NCBI RefSeq assembly: GCF_014050225.1
Contig: NZ_JACFXV010000043.1
Coordinates: 558,001 to 622,000 of the forward strand
Direction of reading: 5' to 3'
Length of the DNA stretch: 64,000 nt
Source: Stappia albiluteola
Lineage (GTDB): Bacteria > Pseudomonadota > Alphaproteobacteria > Rhizobiales > Stappiaceae
A model generated the notes under the pieces. That model was not told the origin of the DNA and did no database searches. It saw only the letters and a list, made by a program, of their open reading frames with translations. This document shows, one piece after another, positions 17,555 through 28,901 of this stretch (positions within the stretch are counted from its first letter, which is position 1; the number at the start of each line of letters is the position of its first letter). Made by a program: the position numbers and the translations under genes.

Positions 17555-19690
17555 TCAGTGGCCCAGCACCGCCAGCAGCAGCAGCGCCACGATATTGGTG
17601 ATCTTGATCATCGGGTTCACCGCCGGGCCGGCCGTGTCCTTGTAGGGATCGCCTACCGTGTCTCCGGTGACCGAAGCCTTGTGAGCCTCCGATCCCTTCA
17701 CGTGCTTGACGCCGTCCTTGTCGACGAAGCCGTCCTCGAAGGACTTCTTGGCGTTGTCCCAGGCACCGCCGCCCGCCGTCATCGAAACGGCGACGAAGAG
17801 GCCGGTGACGATCACGCCGAGCAGCATGGCGCCGAGGGCGGCAAAGCCGTTATCCTTGCCGGCAATCCCACTGATCACGAAGTAGATGACGATCGGCGAC
17901 AGCACCGGCAGCAGTGACGGCACGATCATCTCGCGGATCGCGGCGCGGGTGAGCATGTCCACCGCCCGGCCGTAATCCGGCTTCTCCGTGCCCTGCATGA
18001 TGCCCGGCTTCTCGCGGAACTGCCGGCGCACCTCCTCGACCACCGCGCCGCCCGCCCGGCCGACGGCCGTCATCGACAGGCCGCCGAAGAGGTAGGGCAG
18101 CAGGCCGCCGAACAGCAGGCCGACGACCACGTAGGGGTTGGAGAGCGAGAAGTCGACCGAGACCCCGTCGAAGAAGGTGCCGGTTCCGGCGGCCTTCTCG
18201 GCGAAGAACTTGAGGTCGGACGTATAGGCCGCAAACAGCACCAGCGCGCCGAGGCCCGCCGAACCGATCGCATAGCCCTTGGTCACCGCCTTGGTGGTGT
18301 TGCCGACCGCGTCGAGCGCATCGGTGGTCACGCGCACTTCCTTCGGCAGCCCCGCCATTTCGGCAATGCCGCCGGCATTGTCGGTGACCGGGCCGAAAGC
18401 GTCGAGCGCCACCACCATGCCGGCAAGCGCCAGCATCGTCGTCACCGCGATGGCGATGCCGAACAGACCCGCAAGGTTGAAGGCCGCCAGAATGCCGCCG
18501 ATGATGATGAGGGCGGGCAGCGCCGTCGCCTCCAGCGACACGGCAAGTCCCTGGATGACGTTGGTGCCGTGACCTGTGACGGACGCCTGGGCGATGGAGC
18601 GCACCGGACGATAGCCGACGCCAGTATAGTATTCCGTCACCCAGATGATGAGCCCGGTGACGACCAGGCCGACGATACCGCAGACGAAAAGCGCGCCGCC
18701 GGTGAAGGTCACCCCTGCCGACGTCGTGTATTGCGTCCCGAAGCCGAGCCAGAAGGCGACGATGAGCAGCAGCGCGACCGCCGAAAGCACGGCCGTTGCG
18801 ATGAAGCCCTTGTAGAGCGCGCCCATGATGGAATTGTTGGCGCCGAGCTTCACGAAGAACGTGCCGATGATCGAGGTGACGACGCAGGCGCCGCCAATGA
18901 CGAGCGGCAAGAGCATCAGCTCCACCGCGGTCCCGCCCGTGAAGAAGATCGAGGCCAGCACCATGGTGGCGACCACGGTCACCGCATAGGTCTCGAACAG
19001 GTCGGCCGCCATGCCCGCGCAGTCGCCGACATTGTCGCCGACATTGTCGGCAATTGTCGCCGGGTTACGCGGATCGTCCTCGGGGATACCCGCTTCCACC
19101 TTGCCGACGAGGTCGCCGCCGACGTCCGCACCTTTCGTGAAGATGCCGCCGCCGAGACGCGCGAAGATGGAAATGAGCGAGGCGCCGAAGCCAAGCGCCA
19201 CCAGCGCGTCGATGACGACGCGGTCGGTCGGCTCATAGCCGGCGAAACCCGTCAGGATGAGGAAATAGACCGCGACGCCGAGCAGGGCGAGACCGGCAAC
19301 GAGCATACCGGTGACCGCACCCGACTTGAAGGCGATCTCGAGACCGGCCGCCAGCGACTGGCTGGCCGCCTGGGCGGTGCGGACGTTGGCACGCACGGAA
19401 ACCAGCATGCCGATGAAGCCGGCGGCCGCCGAGAGCACCGCGCCGATGGCGAAGCCGATCGCGACCGGAATGCCGAGCAGTATGGCGCCGATAATGAAGA
19501 TGACGACGCCAACGATGGCGATCGTCGTGTATTGCCGCGTGAGATAGGCCTGCGCGCCTTCCTGAATGGCGCCGGCGATTTCCTGCATCCGTTGATTACC
19601 TGCGTCCGCTGCCATGACGGACTGGACGGCCCAGACGCCATAGGCAACGGACAAGAGCCCACAAAGTATGACAATGACGAGTTCGGTCAT
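17555..19690 (-). CDS. hppA: K+-insensitive H+-translocating membrane pyrophosphatase
   Basis: A 711-residue integral membrane enzyme with about 16 helices. It couples hydrolysis of pyrophosphate to proton export and spares ATP in biosynthesis. The pyrophosphate-binding loop [18 protein letters not shown] and the acidic [18 protein letters not shown] segment are intact. The segment [16 protein letters not shown] carries Lys where K+-dependent enzymes have Ala, indicating the K+-independent class. Full length, ATG start, 230-base promoter region upstream. The gene stands alone, convergent with mazG. Confidence 0.95.
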   Translation of the reverse strand: MTELVIVILCGLLSVAYGVWAVQSVMAADAGNQRMQEIAGAIQEGAQAYLTRQYTTIAIVGVVIFIIGAILLGIPVAIGFAIGAVLSAAAGFIGMLVSVRANVRTAQAASQSLAAGLEIAFKSGAVTGMLVAGLALLGVAVYFLILTGFAGYEPTDRVVIDALVALGFGASLISIFARLGGGIFTKGADVGGDLVGKVEAGIPEDDPRNPATIADNVGDNVGDCAGMAADLFETYAVTVVATMVLASIFFTGGTAVELMLLPLVIGGACVVTSIIGTFFVKLGANNSIMGALYKGFIATAVLSAVALLLIVAFWLGFGTQYTTSAGVTFTGGALFVCGIVGLVVTGLIIWVTEYYTGVGYRPVRSIAQASVTGHGTNVIQGLAVSLEATALPALIIIGGILAAFNLAGLFGIAIAVTTMLALAGMVVALDAFGPVTDNAGGIAEMAGLPKEVRVTTDALDAVGNTTKAVTKGYAIGSAGLGALVLFAAYTSDLKFFAEKAAGTGTFFDGVSVDFSLSNPYVVVGLLFGGLLPYLFGGLSMTAVGRAGGAVVEEVRRQFREKPGIMQGTEKPDYGRAVDMLTRAAIREMIVPSLLPVLSPIVIYFVISGIAGKDNGFAALGAMLLGVIVTGLFVAVSMTAGGGAWDNAKKSFEDGFVDKDGVKHVKGSEAHKASVTGDTVGDPYKDTAGPAVNPMIKITNIVALLLLAVLGH

Positions 19691-19920
19691 TCGCTCCCCC
19701 CTGGATCACCGCGCGCTCAGGCCTCCCCCCGATTGCGCAGGGATGATCGGTGAAATAACTGCGGAGCGGACCGCACCCGTTCGCACGAGCACGACGGCTC
19801 CGAAACGAAACTCAGGACTACCGGATTGTTTTTGTGATTGCCGGCGAAACAGACGGTATCCCGCCTGTGCCGGTCGTCAAGCTGGACTTTGCAATGACAG
19901 GAAGAAGTGGGTGCCTGTGG

Positions 19921-21147
19921 TCAGGAAGCGACGGTCCGCCTTTCGGCCAGCACCAGCCAGCCGAGCAGCAGGAGGGCCGCGGCACTGAAGGGAATGACGA
20001 TCCAGTTCACCGTTTCCCAGCCAAAGATGTGAAGTATTTTTCCAGAAGAAAATGACGCTGCGGCAACAAAGCCGAAGACAAGAAAGTCATTCGCGGACTG
20101 CACGCGCGTGCGTTCGTTCGGCCGATAAGTGTCCGTCAGCATCGCGGTCGCGCCGATGAAACCGAAATTCCAGCCGACGCCGAGAAGAACGAGCGCGGTC
20201 CAGAAATGCGCCACGTCGACACCGTTCAGGGCGACAATGGCGCATCCGGAAAGCAGAGCCAGGCCGATGGAGACGATTCGTTCCTTGCCGAATCGCGCAA
20301 TCAGCGAGCCCGTGAAGAAGCTCGGCCCGTACATGGCGATGACATGCCACTGGATGCCGAGCGCGGCATCCTCCGTGCTCAGCCCGCAGCCGACCATTGC
20401 CAACGGCGTCGCCGTCATGACGAAGGTCATCAGCGAATAGGAGACGACGCCGCAGGCGGCCGCCACGATGAAGCGACGCTGGGCGAAGATTTCCTTCAGC
20501 GGCCGCCCCTTGACGGCCACGGGCCCGCTCTCGCGATTGGGGACGCGGATGAAGGACAGGATGGCGCAGCAGACGAGCGCAAGGCCGGCCTGGGCGATAT
20601 AGGTACCGGCGAACAGGATCGGGTCGAACAGATCCTTGGTGTAGATCACCGTCTGGGGCCCGACGACGCCGGCCAGCACGCCACCCGCCAGAACCCAGGA
20701 GATGGCCTTGGGCTTGAACCCCTCGCTCGCGGTGTCGGCAGCCGCGAAGCGGAACTGCTGGGCGAAGGCGCCAACCAGGCCCTGGCCGAGGATCGCCACA
20801 CACAGAAGGGGGAAGCTGGCGCGGAACACGGCCACAGCCGCCAGCAGCGAGCAGAGGGCGGAGAAGAGAAAAGCCGCTGTGAAGCCGACGCGCCGCCCGA
20901 AGCGGTGCATGATTGCGCCTGCGGGAATGGTGCCGAAGGCGATGCCGAGCACGAAGAAGGACACTGGCAGCGTCGCGAGCGACTTGTCGGCGCCGAGCAG
21001 GCTGGACCCGACCAGCGGCGCCGTCAGGAAGATGATGGAGGCATTGGCCCCGCCAAGCGCCTGCGCGCCGGCCAGAAGCCGGGCATTGCGGCGCGCCAGA
21101 CCATCGTCGATGAAACCGGCATCCGCCGTCGCAGCTGTGGCTGTCAT
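19921..21147 (-). CDS. MFS transporter
   Basis: A 408-residue inner-membrane carrier with twelve predicted helices. The MFS loop motif lies between helices 2 and 3 (GAIMHRFGRRVGF), and helices 6 and 7 are separated by a charged loop containing RVPNRESG. The substrate is not readable; the subfamily is found broadly in rhizobia. It follows thiL on the same strand after 116 bases that contain a perfect 15-bp inverted repeat ending next to its ribosome binding site. Confidence 0.87.
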   Translation of the reverse strand: MTATAATADAGFIDDGLARRNARLLAGAQALGGANASIIFLTAPLVGSSLLGADKSLATLPVSFFVLGIAFGTIPAGAIMHRFGRRVGFTAAFLFSALCSLLAAVAVFRASFPLLCVAILGQGLVGAFAQQFRFAAADTASEGFKPKAISWVLAGGVLAGVVGPQTVIYTKDLFDPILFAGTYIAQAGLALVCCAILSFIRVPNRESGPVAVKGRPLKEIFAQRRFIVAAACGVVSYSLMTFVMTATPLAMVGCGLSTEDAALGIQWHVIAMYGPSFFTGSLIARFGKERIVSIGLALLSGCAIVALNGVDVAHFWTALVLLGVGWNFGFIGATAMLTDTYRPNERTRVQSANDFLVFGFVAAASFSSGKILHIFGWETVNWIVIPFSAAALLLLGWLVLAERRTVAS

Positions 21148-21155
21148 GTCTTCCA

Positions 21156-21197
21156 GCCGGCTTTCCGGCCGCCTCTCCGGTTGGCCGGAAAGCCGGC
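21156..21197 (-). promoter_or_regulatory. 15-bp perfect inverted repeat before the MFS start codon
   Basis: GCCGGCTTTCCGGCC at 21156-21170 is matched exactly by its reverse complement at 21183-21197, with a 12-base loop. In minus-strand mRNA the stem ends two bases before the GGAAG binding site of the MFS gene. It may end transcription from thiL without a U run, hinder translation of the MFS gene, or stabilise the thiL mRNA. Confidence 0.55.
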
Positions 21198-21263
21198 CGA
21201 AATATCCACTCTCCGCTTACGCCGTTTCGCGGAGCGATCCACCCATATTAGAAAAATCAATAA

Positions 21264-22262
21264 TCAAAAATGCGCGAAGCCGCCAGCGGCAGAAAGGTCA
21301 AGCTCCTCGCCTTTCGACAGGAATCGGGCCTTGCCCTCGCCTTCCGCCAGCGCGCCGATGCGCGTCACCGGCACCCCGGCCTTCTTCAACGCGGCCTGGT
21401 AGGACGGCGCCTGCTCCGCCGGGACGGCGGCGAGGATCTCGTAATCGTCGCCGCCGGTGATGCAGCCCGAAAGCACCGAGGGATCCTTGACCAGCGCATT
21501 CCAGACGGCCTTCGAGATCGGCAGCGTCTCGATATTCACCATCGCGTCGACGCCTGAAGCCTCGCACAGATGGGAGAGATCGGCGACGAGACCGTCCGAC
21601 AGGTCGATCGCCGCATTGGCGTATGTCCGGACTGCCTCGGCGGCCTTCACGCGCGGCCGGGGCAGCAGGTAGCGGTTCTGCAGATGGGAGACATCCGCAT
21701 CCGCGAGGCCGAGTTCGGCCGCCATAGCCGGATTCTGCCTGAGCTTCAGCCCGAGGGATGCGTCGCCCACGGTGCCGGTCAGGAAAAGCTGGTCGCCGGG
21801 CATTGCGCCGGACCGGCGAACGGCCCTACCCTCCGGCACGATGCCGATGGCGGTGATGGAGACGAGAAGCTTGCCGGGCGAGCGGATGGTGTCGCCGCCG
21901 TAAAGCGCGCAGGCATAGGTTTCCTGATCAGCCTTCAGCCCGAGCGCGAATTCGTTCATCCAGCCCTCGGTCCAGTCCGCCGGAAGCCCGAGGCCGAGAA
22001 GATAGCCTTTTGGCGTCGCACCCTTCGCAGCGAGATCCGACAGGTTGACGCGCAGCGCCTTGGCCGCGATCGCCGCAGCCGGATCTTCGGCGAAGAAATG
22101 CACGTCCGCCGCCAGCATGTCCTTGGTCAGGACGAGATCGTGACCCGGCCAGGACGGCAGCACGGCCGCGTCGTCGGTCAGCGCGAGGCTGCCGGGGTCG
22201 GTGGCAAGAGGGGCAAGATAACGGGCGATCAGCTCGAACTCGCCGGGACGTTCGGCCGCCAT
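21264..22262 (-). CDS. thiL: thiamine-monophosphate kinase
   Basis: A 332-residue cytoplasmic kinase that converts thiamine monophosphate to the cofactor diphosphate using ATP. The ThiL N-terminal pattern is present: GEFELIARYLAPL, then the DDAAVL metal-binding segment near residue 30, KDMLAADVHF and NLSDLAAKGATP. The C-terminal half has IDLSDGL and GGDDYEIL. The start ATG directly abuts the nusB stop (no spacer), giving tight coupling, as in many rhizobia. It ends the riboflavin-nusB-thiL operon. Confidence 0.95.
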   Translation of the reverse strand: MAAERPGEFELIARYLAPLATDPGSLALTDDAAVLPSWPGHDLVLTKDMLAADVHFFAEDPAAAIAAKALRVNLSDLAAKGATPKGYLLGLGLPADWTEGWMNEFALGLKADQETYACALYGGDTIRSPGKLLVSITAIGIVPEGRAVRRSGAMPGDQLFLTGTVGDASLGLKLRQNPAMAAELGLADADVSHLQNRYLLPRPRVKAAEAVRTYANAAIDLSDGLVADLSHLCEASGVDAMVNIETLPISKAVWNALVKDPSVLSGCITGGDDYEILAAVPAEQAPSYQAALKKAGVPVTRIGALAEGEGKARFLSKGEELDLSAAGGFAHF

Positions 22263-22772
22263 CTACTTGGCCTCGCCGGCGCCGCCGAATTCTTCCGAGC
22301 GCAGGGTGTGGGCGAGACGGTCGAGCACGCCGTTGACGAGGCGCGGCTCATCGCCTTCGTAGAAGGCCTTGGTAACGTCGATATATTCGTTGATCACCAC
22401 GCGGGCCGGCACGTCCTTGCGGCGCAGCAGCTCGAAGGAGCCGGCGCGCAGGATAGCGCGCAGCGTCGTGTCGATGCGCTTCAGCGGCCAGTCCTCGGTC
22501 AGTGCCGTGTGGATCTTCGGATCGATCGAGCGCTGCTCGGCGACGACACCGGCCACGAGATCGCGGAACCAGGCGGCATCGGCCTCGCGATACTGGTCGC
22601 CGTCGACTTCCTTGCCGAGGCGGAACGCCTCGAATTCTCCAAGCACGTCGGCAAGCTGCGAGCCACCGACTTCCATCTGGTAGAGGGCCTGGACGGCAGC
22701 AAGGCGCGCGGCGCCCCGCTTGTTGGCGGGACGCGCCTCACGCTCCGGGCTCTTCTGCATCCTGTCGTTCAT
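22263..22772 (-). CDS. nusB: transcription antitermination factor NusB
   Basis: A 169-residue all-helical RNA-binding protein that, with NusE/S10, binds boxA RNA for rRNA antitermination. Visible features are a basic N-terminus ([22 protein letters not shown], 24 bases of flexible tail before the fold), [22 protein letters not shown] near residue 110, and [12 protein letters not shown], characteristic of the family. It lies five bases from ribH and directly precedes thiL, the usual alphaproteobacterial order ribH-nusB-thiL. Confidence 0.95.
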   Translation of the reverse strand: MNDRMQKSPEREARPANKRGAARLAAVQALYQMEVGGSQLADVLGEFEAFRLGKEVDGDQYREADAAWFRDLVAGVVAEQRSIDPKIHTALTEDWPLKRIDTTLRAILRAGSFELLRRKDVPARVVINEYIDVTKAFYEGDEPRLVNGVLDRLAHTLRSEEFGGAGEAK

Positions 22773-22777
22773 CTGTA

Positions 22778-23227
22778 TCAGGCTCCGAGCTCGTCCCGGA
22801 CCTTGATCATGGCAAGGGCTGCTTCTGCCGCGCCACCGCCCTTGTTCTTGCGCGTCTTGTCGGCGCGCGCCCAGGCCTGGTCGGCGTTCTCGACCGTCTG
22901 GATGCCGTTGCCGACCGGGAGTGCCGCGTCGATGACCAGTTCCATGATGGCACGTGCCGATTCATTGGCGACGATGTCGTAATGGGTGGTCTCGCCGCGA
23001 ATGACGCAGCCGAGCAGCACGAAGCCGTCAAAGTCCGCCGAGCCGTTTTCCATGCCGGCAAGGGCCATGGACAGCGCCGCCGGAATTTCCAGCACACCCG
23101 GCACGGACACGCGCGAATAGGTAGCGCCAGCCCGCTCCAGCACCTCCGTCGCGCCTTCCAGCAGCGCGTCCGCGATGTCCTCGTAGAAACGGGCTTCGAT
23201 GATCAGGAGGTTCGGTGCGGCGGACAT
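22778..23227 (-). CDS. ribH: 6,7-dimethyl-8-ribityllumazine synthase
   Basis: A 149-residue enzyme that condenses 5-amino-6-ribitylaminouracil with 3,4-dihydroxy-2-butanone 4-phosphate, the penultimate step of riboflavin synthesis. Signature segments are [27 protein letters not shown], the substrate loop [17 protein letters not shown] with its catalytic His, and [19 protein letters not shown]. It is followed closely by nusB and preceded by ribE after 84 bases. Confidence 0.95.
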   Translation of the reverse strand: MSAAPNLLIIEARFYEDIADALLEGATEVLERAGATYSRVSVPGVLEIPAALSMALAGMENGSADFDGFVLLGCVIRGETTHYDIVANESARAIMELVIDAALPVGNGIQTVENADQAWARADKTRKNKGGGAAEAALAMIKVRDELGA

Positions 23228-23311
23228 GGCGAGGTCTTCTTTCGATTGGTTTCACGTCATGGACCACGCCTTGCGGCCTTTGTCCATAAAAGCTTGGCGA
23301 AGGGGCGCGTA

Positions 23312-23920
23312 TCAGCGCGCTGCGAACTCTGCAAGGCGGGCCACATACCGCGCCATCATGTCGACTTCAAGATTGACGCGGTCGCCGATCTTGCGGTCGC
23401 TCCACGTCGTCACGCTCAGCGTATGCGGGATCAGGAGGACGGAGAAGCTGTCGCGCTCGACCTCGTTCGCCGTTAGGGACGTTCCGTCAATTGCGACCGA
23501 TCCCTTCTTCGCGATGAACGGTGCGAGATCCTCCGGCACGCGGATTTTGAGGTAGACGCTGTCCGGCTTGTCCACACGTTCGATGATCTCGGCCGTGCCA
23601 TCCACGTGCCCCTGTACGATATGGCCGCCCAGTTCGTCGCCGATCGCCAGCGAGCGCTCTAGGTTGAGGCGGTCGCCTTCCCGCCAGTCTGCCACGGTGG
23701 TCAAGGCGAGCGTTTCGGCGCCGGATTCGACCTCGAACCAGTTGCCATGCCCGTCCCTGCCCTTCGCCGTCACCGTATGGCAGACGCCGGAACAGGCAAT
23801 CGAGGCTCCGATGGCGATGCCCTCCGGATCATAGGCCGTGGCGATGCGGGTTCGCAGACCCGCCGGGATCTTCTCCACCCGGGTGATCCGTCCCACATCG
23901 GTAACGATGCCGGTAAACAT
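23312..23920 (-). CDS. ribE: riboflavin synthase alpha chain
   Basis: A 202-residue homotrimeric enzyme that dismutates two lumazines to riboflavin. It opens with the invariant MFTGIV and contains two lumazine-binding barrels (about 1-97 and 98-190). The first has GASIACSGVCHTV and the second GHIVQGHVDGTAEI and SVAIDGTSLTANEV. It starts three bases after the ribD stop, so the two are translated together. In some nomenclatures the gene is called ribC. Confidence 0.95.
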   Translation of the reverse strand: MFTGIVTDVGRITRVEKIPAGLRTRIATAYDPEGIAIGASIACSGVCHTVTAKGRDGHGNWFEVESGAETLALTTVADWREGDRLNLERSLAIGDELGGHIVQGHVDGTAEIIERVDKPDSVYLKIRVPEDLAPFIAKKGSVAIDGTSLTANEVERDSFSVLLIPHTLSVTTWSDRKIGDRVNLEVDMMARYVARLAEFAAR

Positions 23921-23923
23921 GGC

Positions 23924-25072
23924 CTATCCTTCCTCACGCCGTAAATATTCGAAGCTCTCGCCGCCCACGCGCCTGCGGCCGGGCAGTCGAACGAACCCCT
24001 TTTCGTCGAGCAGTTCCAGCCCGTGGTCGCCGAGGGGTTTCACACCTCCCTCGCCCACCGTGGCGGTGCCGTGATAGGCCATCACCTCGTCGACCGCCCC
24101 GGCCGCCACGAAGCTCTCCGCCACGCGGCTTCCGCCCTCCAGAAGCAGCCGCGTGATGCCCCGCTGCCCGAGCACACGCAGCGCCACATGCGGGGCGATC
24201 CGCCCGGCTTCGTCTTGCGGCACGCGGATGACGGTCACGCCCCGGGCGGCAAGGGCATCGGTCTTTTCATAATCCGCGGCATTGGAGACGATCAGCCAGA
24301 CGGGAACCTCGCCCGCCGTCCTGGCGAGATAGCTGTTCATCGGCAGATCGGCCCGCGCATCGAGCACGACGCGCACAGGCGAAAGGTGACTCATGCCCGG
24401 CAGCCGGCACGTCAGTTCGGGATCGTCGGAGAGGACGGTTCCGATACCGACGCATATCGCGTCGCATTCGGCGCGGAAAAGATGCACCCGGCGCGCAACA
24501 TCCTCTCCCGTGATGAGCACCTGTCCGCCATTCCGCCGGCCGATAAAGCCGTCCTGCGAAATCGCCAGCTTCAGGAGCACCTGCGGCCTGTTGTGGCGCA
24601 TGCGCATGACGAATCCGGCATGGTGGCGCCTCGCCTCGTCTTCGCAAACGCCGGTGACGACCTCGACCCCGGCATCCCGCAGCATGGCGATGCCTCGGCC
24701 GGAAACCCTCGGGTTCGGATCGGCAAGCGCCACCACGACGCGGGAAATTCCGGCCTCGATGAGCGCGATCGAACAGGCGCCGGTGCGACCCTGATGCGAA
24801 CACGGCTCCAGCGTCACATAGCAGGTGGCGCCGCGCGCGGCATCGCCGGCATTCCGCAGCGCGACCGCCTCGGCATGCGGTCCGCCCGGCGGCGAGGTCC
24901 AGCCCCGGCCGCGAATGACGGGTAGATCCCCGCTCTCGTCGACGATCAGCGCACCGACGGCGGGGTTCGGCCAGACGCGACCGCTGGCACGGCGCGCAAG
25001 CGACAAAGCAGCAGCCATGAACCGCTCGTCAGGCGGACATTTTGCGCCCGCTCCCGATCCATTATCGCTCAT
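23924..25072 (-). CDS. ribD: bifunctional deaminase/reductase RibD
   Basis: A 382-residue enzyme catalysing two consecutive riboflavin steps. The N-terminal deaminase domain (about 15-150) has the zinc site HAE in PHAEAVAL plus the two Cys of PCSHQGRTGAC. The C-terminal NADPH-dependent reductase domain (about 160-370) contains LKLAISQDGFIG and LLEGGSRVAESF. It lies 42 bases after nrdR and three bases before ribE. The N-terminus has a short Gly/Ala-rich extension before the fold; a start at residue 19 (Met) is possible. Confidence 0.94.
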   Translation of the reverse strand: MSDNGSGAGAKCPPDERFMAAALSLARRASGRVWPNPAVGALIVDESGDLPVIRGRGWTSPPGGPHAEAVALRNAGDAARGATCYVTLEPCSHQGRTGACSIALIEAGISRVVVALADPNPRVSGRGIAMLRDAGVEVVTGVCEDEARRHHAGFVMRMRHNRPQVLLKLAISQDGFIGRRNGGQVLITGEDVARRVHLFRAECDAICVGIGTVLSDDPELTCRLPGMSHLSPVRVVLDARADLPMNSYLARTAGEVPVWLIVSNAADYEKTDALAARGVTVIRVPQDEAGRIAPHVALRVLGQRGITRLLLEGGSRVAESFVAAGAVDEVMAYHGTATVGEGGVKPLGDHGLELLDEKGFVRLPGRRRVGGESFEYLRREEG

Positions 25073-25114
25073 TTCCGATACACTTCTGATACGCGCCGCC
25101 TAGCAGGCCCGGCC

Positions 25115-25591
25115 TCAATCGTCTTCGAGCAGGGCGCCCTCGGGCCCGCTCATCTCGTCGAGAAGCGCCTCGAAATCCCTGGCTTCCCTGAAATTCTTGT
25201 AGACCGAGGCGAAGCGCACATAGGCGACGTCATCGAGCGCCTTCAGCCCTTCCATGACCAGATTGCCGATATCCTCCGCCTGGATATCCGCCTCGCCGGA
25301 GCTTTCCAGCTGACGCACGATGCCGCTGACCATGCGTTCCACCCGCTCGGGCTCCACCGGGCGCTTGCGCATGGCGATCTGCACCGAGCGCATCAGCTTT
25401 TCGCGGTCGAAGGGCACGCGGCGGCCCGAACGCTTGACCACCGTCAATTCGCGCAGTTGCACCCGTTCGAAGGTGGTGAAGCGCCCGCCGCAGGACGAGC
25501 AGATCCTGCGGCGACGGATCGCCGTATCATCCTCGGTCGAGCGGGAATCCTTGACCTGGGTCTCGCTTCCCCCGCAAAAAGGACAACGCAT
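25115..25591 (-). CDS. nrdR: transcriptional repressor NrdR
   Basis: A 158-residue ATP/dATP-sensing repressor of ribonucleotide reductase genes. The N-terminal zinc ribbon has Cys3, Cys6, Cys31 and Cys34, followed by the ATP-cone domain (about 49-139) beginning [16 protein letters not shown] and containing [13 protein letters not shown]. An acidic C-terminal tail follows. It lies between glyA and ribD, the standard rhizobial order, 38 bases from glyA. Confidence 0.95.
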   Translation of the reverse strand: MRCPFCGGSETQVKDSRSTEDDTAIRRRRICSSCGGRFTTFERVQLRELTVVKRSGRRVPFDREKLMRSVQIAMRKRPVEPERVERMVSGIVRQLESSGEADIQAEDIGNLVMEGLKALDDVAYVRFASVYKNFREARDFEALLDEMSGPEGALLEDD

Positions 25592-25629
25592 CGCGCCCTA
25601 CGCTCCTGCCTTCGTTCAAATGCAGCCGA

Positions 25630-26946
<1,317 letters not shown>

Positions 26947-27066
26947 CGTCGTTCCCCTTGGTCGGTCTCAAAATACGGTGCCGCTCCGGCACCCGATCGG
27001 GCCTGAGCGCCATATCACAGTCGTGACGGCGAACCAAGGCCCGCAAGGTCCCCGGTCCGGCCGCTC

Positions 27067-27264
27067 TCACTCCTTAGCGCGGGCAAGCCGCCATTGCAGT
27101 TTCTTGACTGCCAGGGCTTCGAGGCTGCGTTGCGGCGTGCCGACGGGCCCGAAGACAACCACTTCCACGCCTGTATCCGCGTCGATGGCCGTTACTTTCA
27201 CCTGCCGGCCAACGGTCACAAATTCAAAGAAGATCTCGCGCGGCTTGGCATCGCGGCCGTTCAT
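27067..27264 (-). CDS. small DUF6898-like protein
   Basis: A 65-residue single-domain protein (IFFEFVTVGRQVKVTAIDADTGVEVVVFGP), predicted beta-rich and without a signal peptide. It resembles the DUF6898 family, which often accompanies glyA in rhizobia. Function unknown. It lies upstream of glyA on the same strand after 120 bases and may share its promoter. Codon use matches its neighbours. Confidence 0.65.
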   Translation of the reverse strand: MNGRDAKPREIFFEFVTVGRQVKVTAIDADTGVEVVVFGPVGTPQRSLEALAVKKLQWRLARAKE

Positions 27265-27299
27265 CGAACCATCCTCCAGATCCTGCCGGAGCCCAAACG

Positions 27300-27326
27300 A
27301 AAAAGCCCGGTCGAATGCGACCGGGC
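27300..27326 (-). terminator. intrinsic terminator of the L,D-transpeptidase gene
   Basis: GCCCGGTCG and CGACCGGGC form a 9-bp stem with a 4-base loop. On the minus strand the stem is followed by TTTTT, as expected for the transpeptidase transcript. It separates this gene from the DUF6898/glyA block. Confidence 0.85.
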
Positions 27327-27375
27327 CTTATACGATTTCGTCATGCGGCGGCAATGCCAATTGTCGGCGCGACGA

Positions 27376-28680
27376 TTACTGCAGGTTGGCCTGCACGTCC
27401 TGATTATCTGCGAGCGCGAAGCCGTCGCGATTGTAGATGTCGTCCCGGAAGTGGATAACCCCCTCCGGGGTCGCCCAGGCTGTCACGTAGGTCAGGTAGA
27501 GCGGCACCTGCGTTTCCAGCTTCACGTCCTCGCGCACGCCGGTGCGGATCGTGTCGTCGACGCGCGAACGGTCCCAGCCCTGGGTGGTGGATTCAAGCAT
27601 CCAGGTGATCAGCTCGCGCACGTTCTGCACGCGCACGCAGCCCGACGAATGGAATCGATAGTCGGAGCCGAAGAGCGACTTCGACGGCGTGTCGTGCAGG
27701 TAGACCTGATGCTCGTTATGGAAGTTGATCCTGACGGAGCCCAGCGAGTTCTCGTCGCCCGGGTCCTGGCGGAACTGGTACTGGGTCGCCTCGTCAGTAT
27801 TCCAGTCGATCTGCTGCCAGTCGAGTTCGTTGTTCTTCCAGTCGAAGATGCGGATGCGGTTGCGCGCGAGATATTCCGGATCCTGCTTCATCTTCGGGAT
27901 CAGGTCCTTGCGGATGATGGAAACCGGCACCGTCCAGTAGGGATTGAAGTTGAGCTCGTAGATCTTGGAATTGAGGATCGGCGTCTGGCGATCGATCTTG
28001 CCGACGACGGCCGTGTGGCGCGAACGGACGCGACCGTTCTCCACCGCTTCGATCTCGGCCGCGGGGATGTTGACCATCACGTAGCGGTCGCCAAGGAAAC
28101 CGGACATGGAGCGCACGCGCACCAGATTGGTCTCAAGCTGCGCCAGGCGCACTTCCGCGGGCACGTTCAGCGCCACCAGCGTGCTACGTCCGACCACGCC
28201 GTCCGGCGTCAGGCCGTGACGCACCTGGAAGCGGCGCACCGCCGCATCGACGTAGGAATCGAAGGTATCGGAAAGGCCGGCATTCTGCTCCAGGTCGCCG
28301 GTCGCCATCAGACGGCGGCGCAGCGACACCACATTCTGGTCGCGCGCGCCAAGGCGCATTGCCTGCTTGCCCGACGTCACCCGCGGCCAGCCGCCCTGGC
28401 CGACAATAAGGCCATATTGCTGGATCGCCGCCTCGATATAGACGGCGGTGTCGACAGATAGCGTCGGCTGATCTGACTTGATTGCCTCCAGGCTGCGCAG
28501 CGTCGCGTCGAAACGGTCTTCCCATTCGGCGCGCTGCTGATACTGCCGCGTCGCTTCCAGCGGAGACTGCGCGAAGGACTGGCCCACGGCCAGTGCGAAC
28601 ACCGCACCGGAGACGGCCATGCGAAGCCCGGCCCTGAACCGGCTGGCTGATCCGCGACGGTCGGCCTTGCGTAAGGTCAC
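27376..28680 (-). CDS. L,D-transpeptidase with peptidoglycan-binding domain (YcbB-like)
   Basis: A periplasmic enzyme of about 434 residues that forms 3-3 cross-links or attaches proteins to murein. The GTG start at 28680 follows GGGAG and yields a good signal peptide (basic RKADRRGSASRF, then AVSGAVFALAVGQSFA). A longer frame to 28749 lacks this. A PG_binding_1 domain (FDSYVDAAVRRFQVRHGL near residue 150) precedes the YkuD domain, whose catalytic Cys348 lies in HSSGCVRV. Bacteria of this order use L,D-transpeptidases heavily for polar growth. A second, smaller one is at 62523-63233. Confidence 0.9.
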   Translation of the reverse strand: MTLRKADRRGSASRFRAGLRMAVSGAVFALAVGQSFAQSPLEATRQYQQRAEWEDRFDATLRSLEAIKSDQPTLSVDTAVYIEAAIQQYGLIVGQGGWPRVTSGKQAMRLGARDQNVVSLRRRLMATGDLEQNAGLSDTFDSYVDAAVRRFQVRHGLTPDGVVGRSTLVALNVPAEVRLAQLETNLVRVRSMSGFLGDRYVMVNIPAAEIEAVENGRVRSRHTAVVGKIDRQTPILNSKIYELNFNPYWTVPVSIIRKDLIPKMKQDPEYLARNRIRIFDWKNNELDWQQIDWNTDEATQYQFRQDPGDENSLGSVRINFHNEHQVYLHDTPSKSLFGSDYRFHSSGCVRVQNVRELITWMLESTTQGWDRSRVDDTIRTGVREDVKLETQVPLYLTYVTAWATPEGVIHFRDDIYNRDGFALADNQDVQANLQ

Positions 28681-28901
28681 TGCAAGCACTCCCAATTCCA
28701 ATTCACCTGCATCCGCGATGATCGAACCTTGCACGAATATGCTTAACAAATTTCGCGCCGACGTTCGGCTTCCGTGCGCCCTGCCGCTTCACCGCACAAG
28801 GCCGGAGCGTCAGGAACCTGTAACTACCCTACAGACATTGGGCCGCTCTGGAAAAGCACCCGCTACCACAACGCAGACATGCGTTCCTTGACGGGCTGGC
28901 C

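Noticed and set aside
23228-23311. FMN riboswitch upstream of ribH or in the rib operon
   Set aside because: No conserved RFN stems; the gap is only 84 bases.
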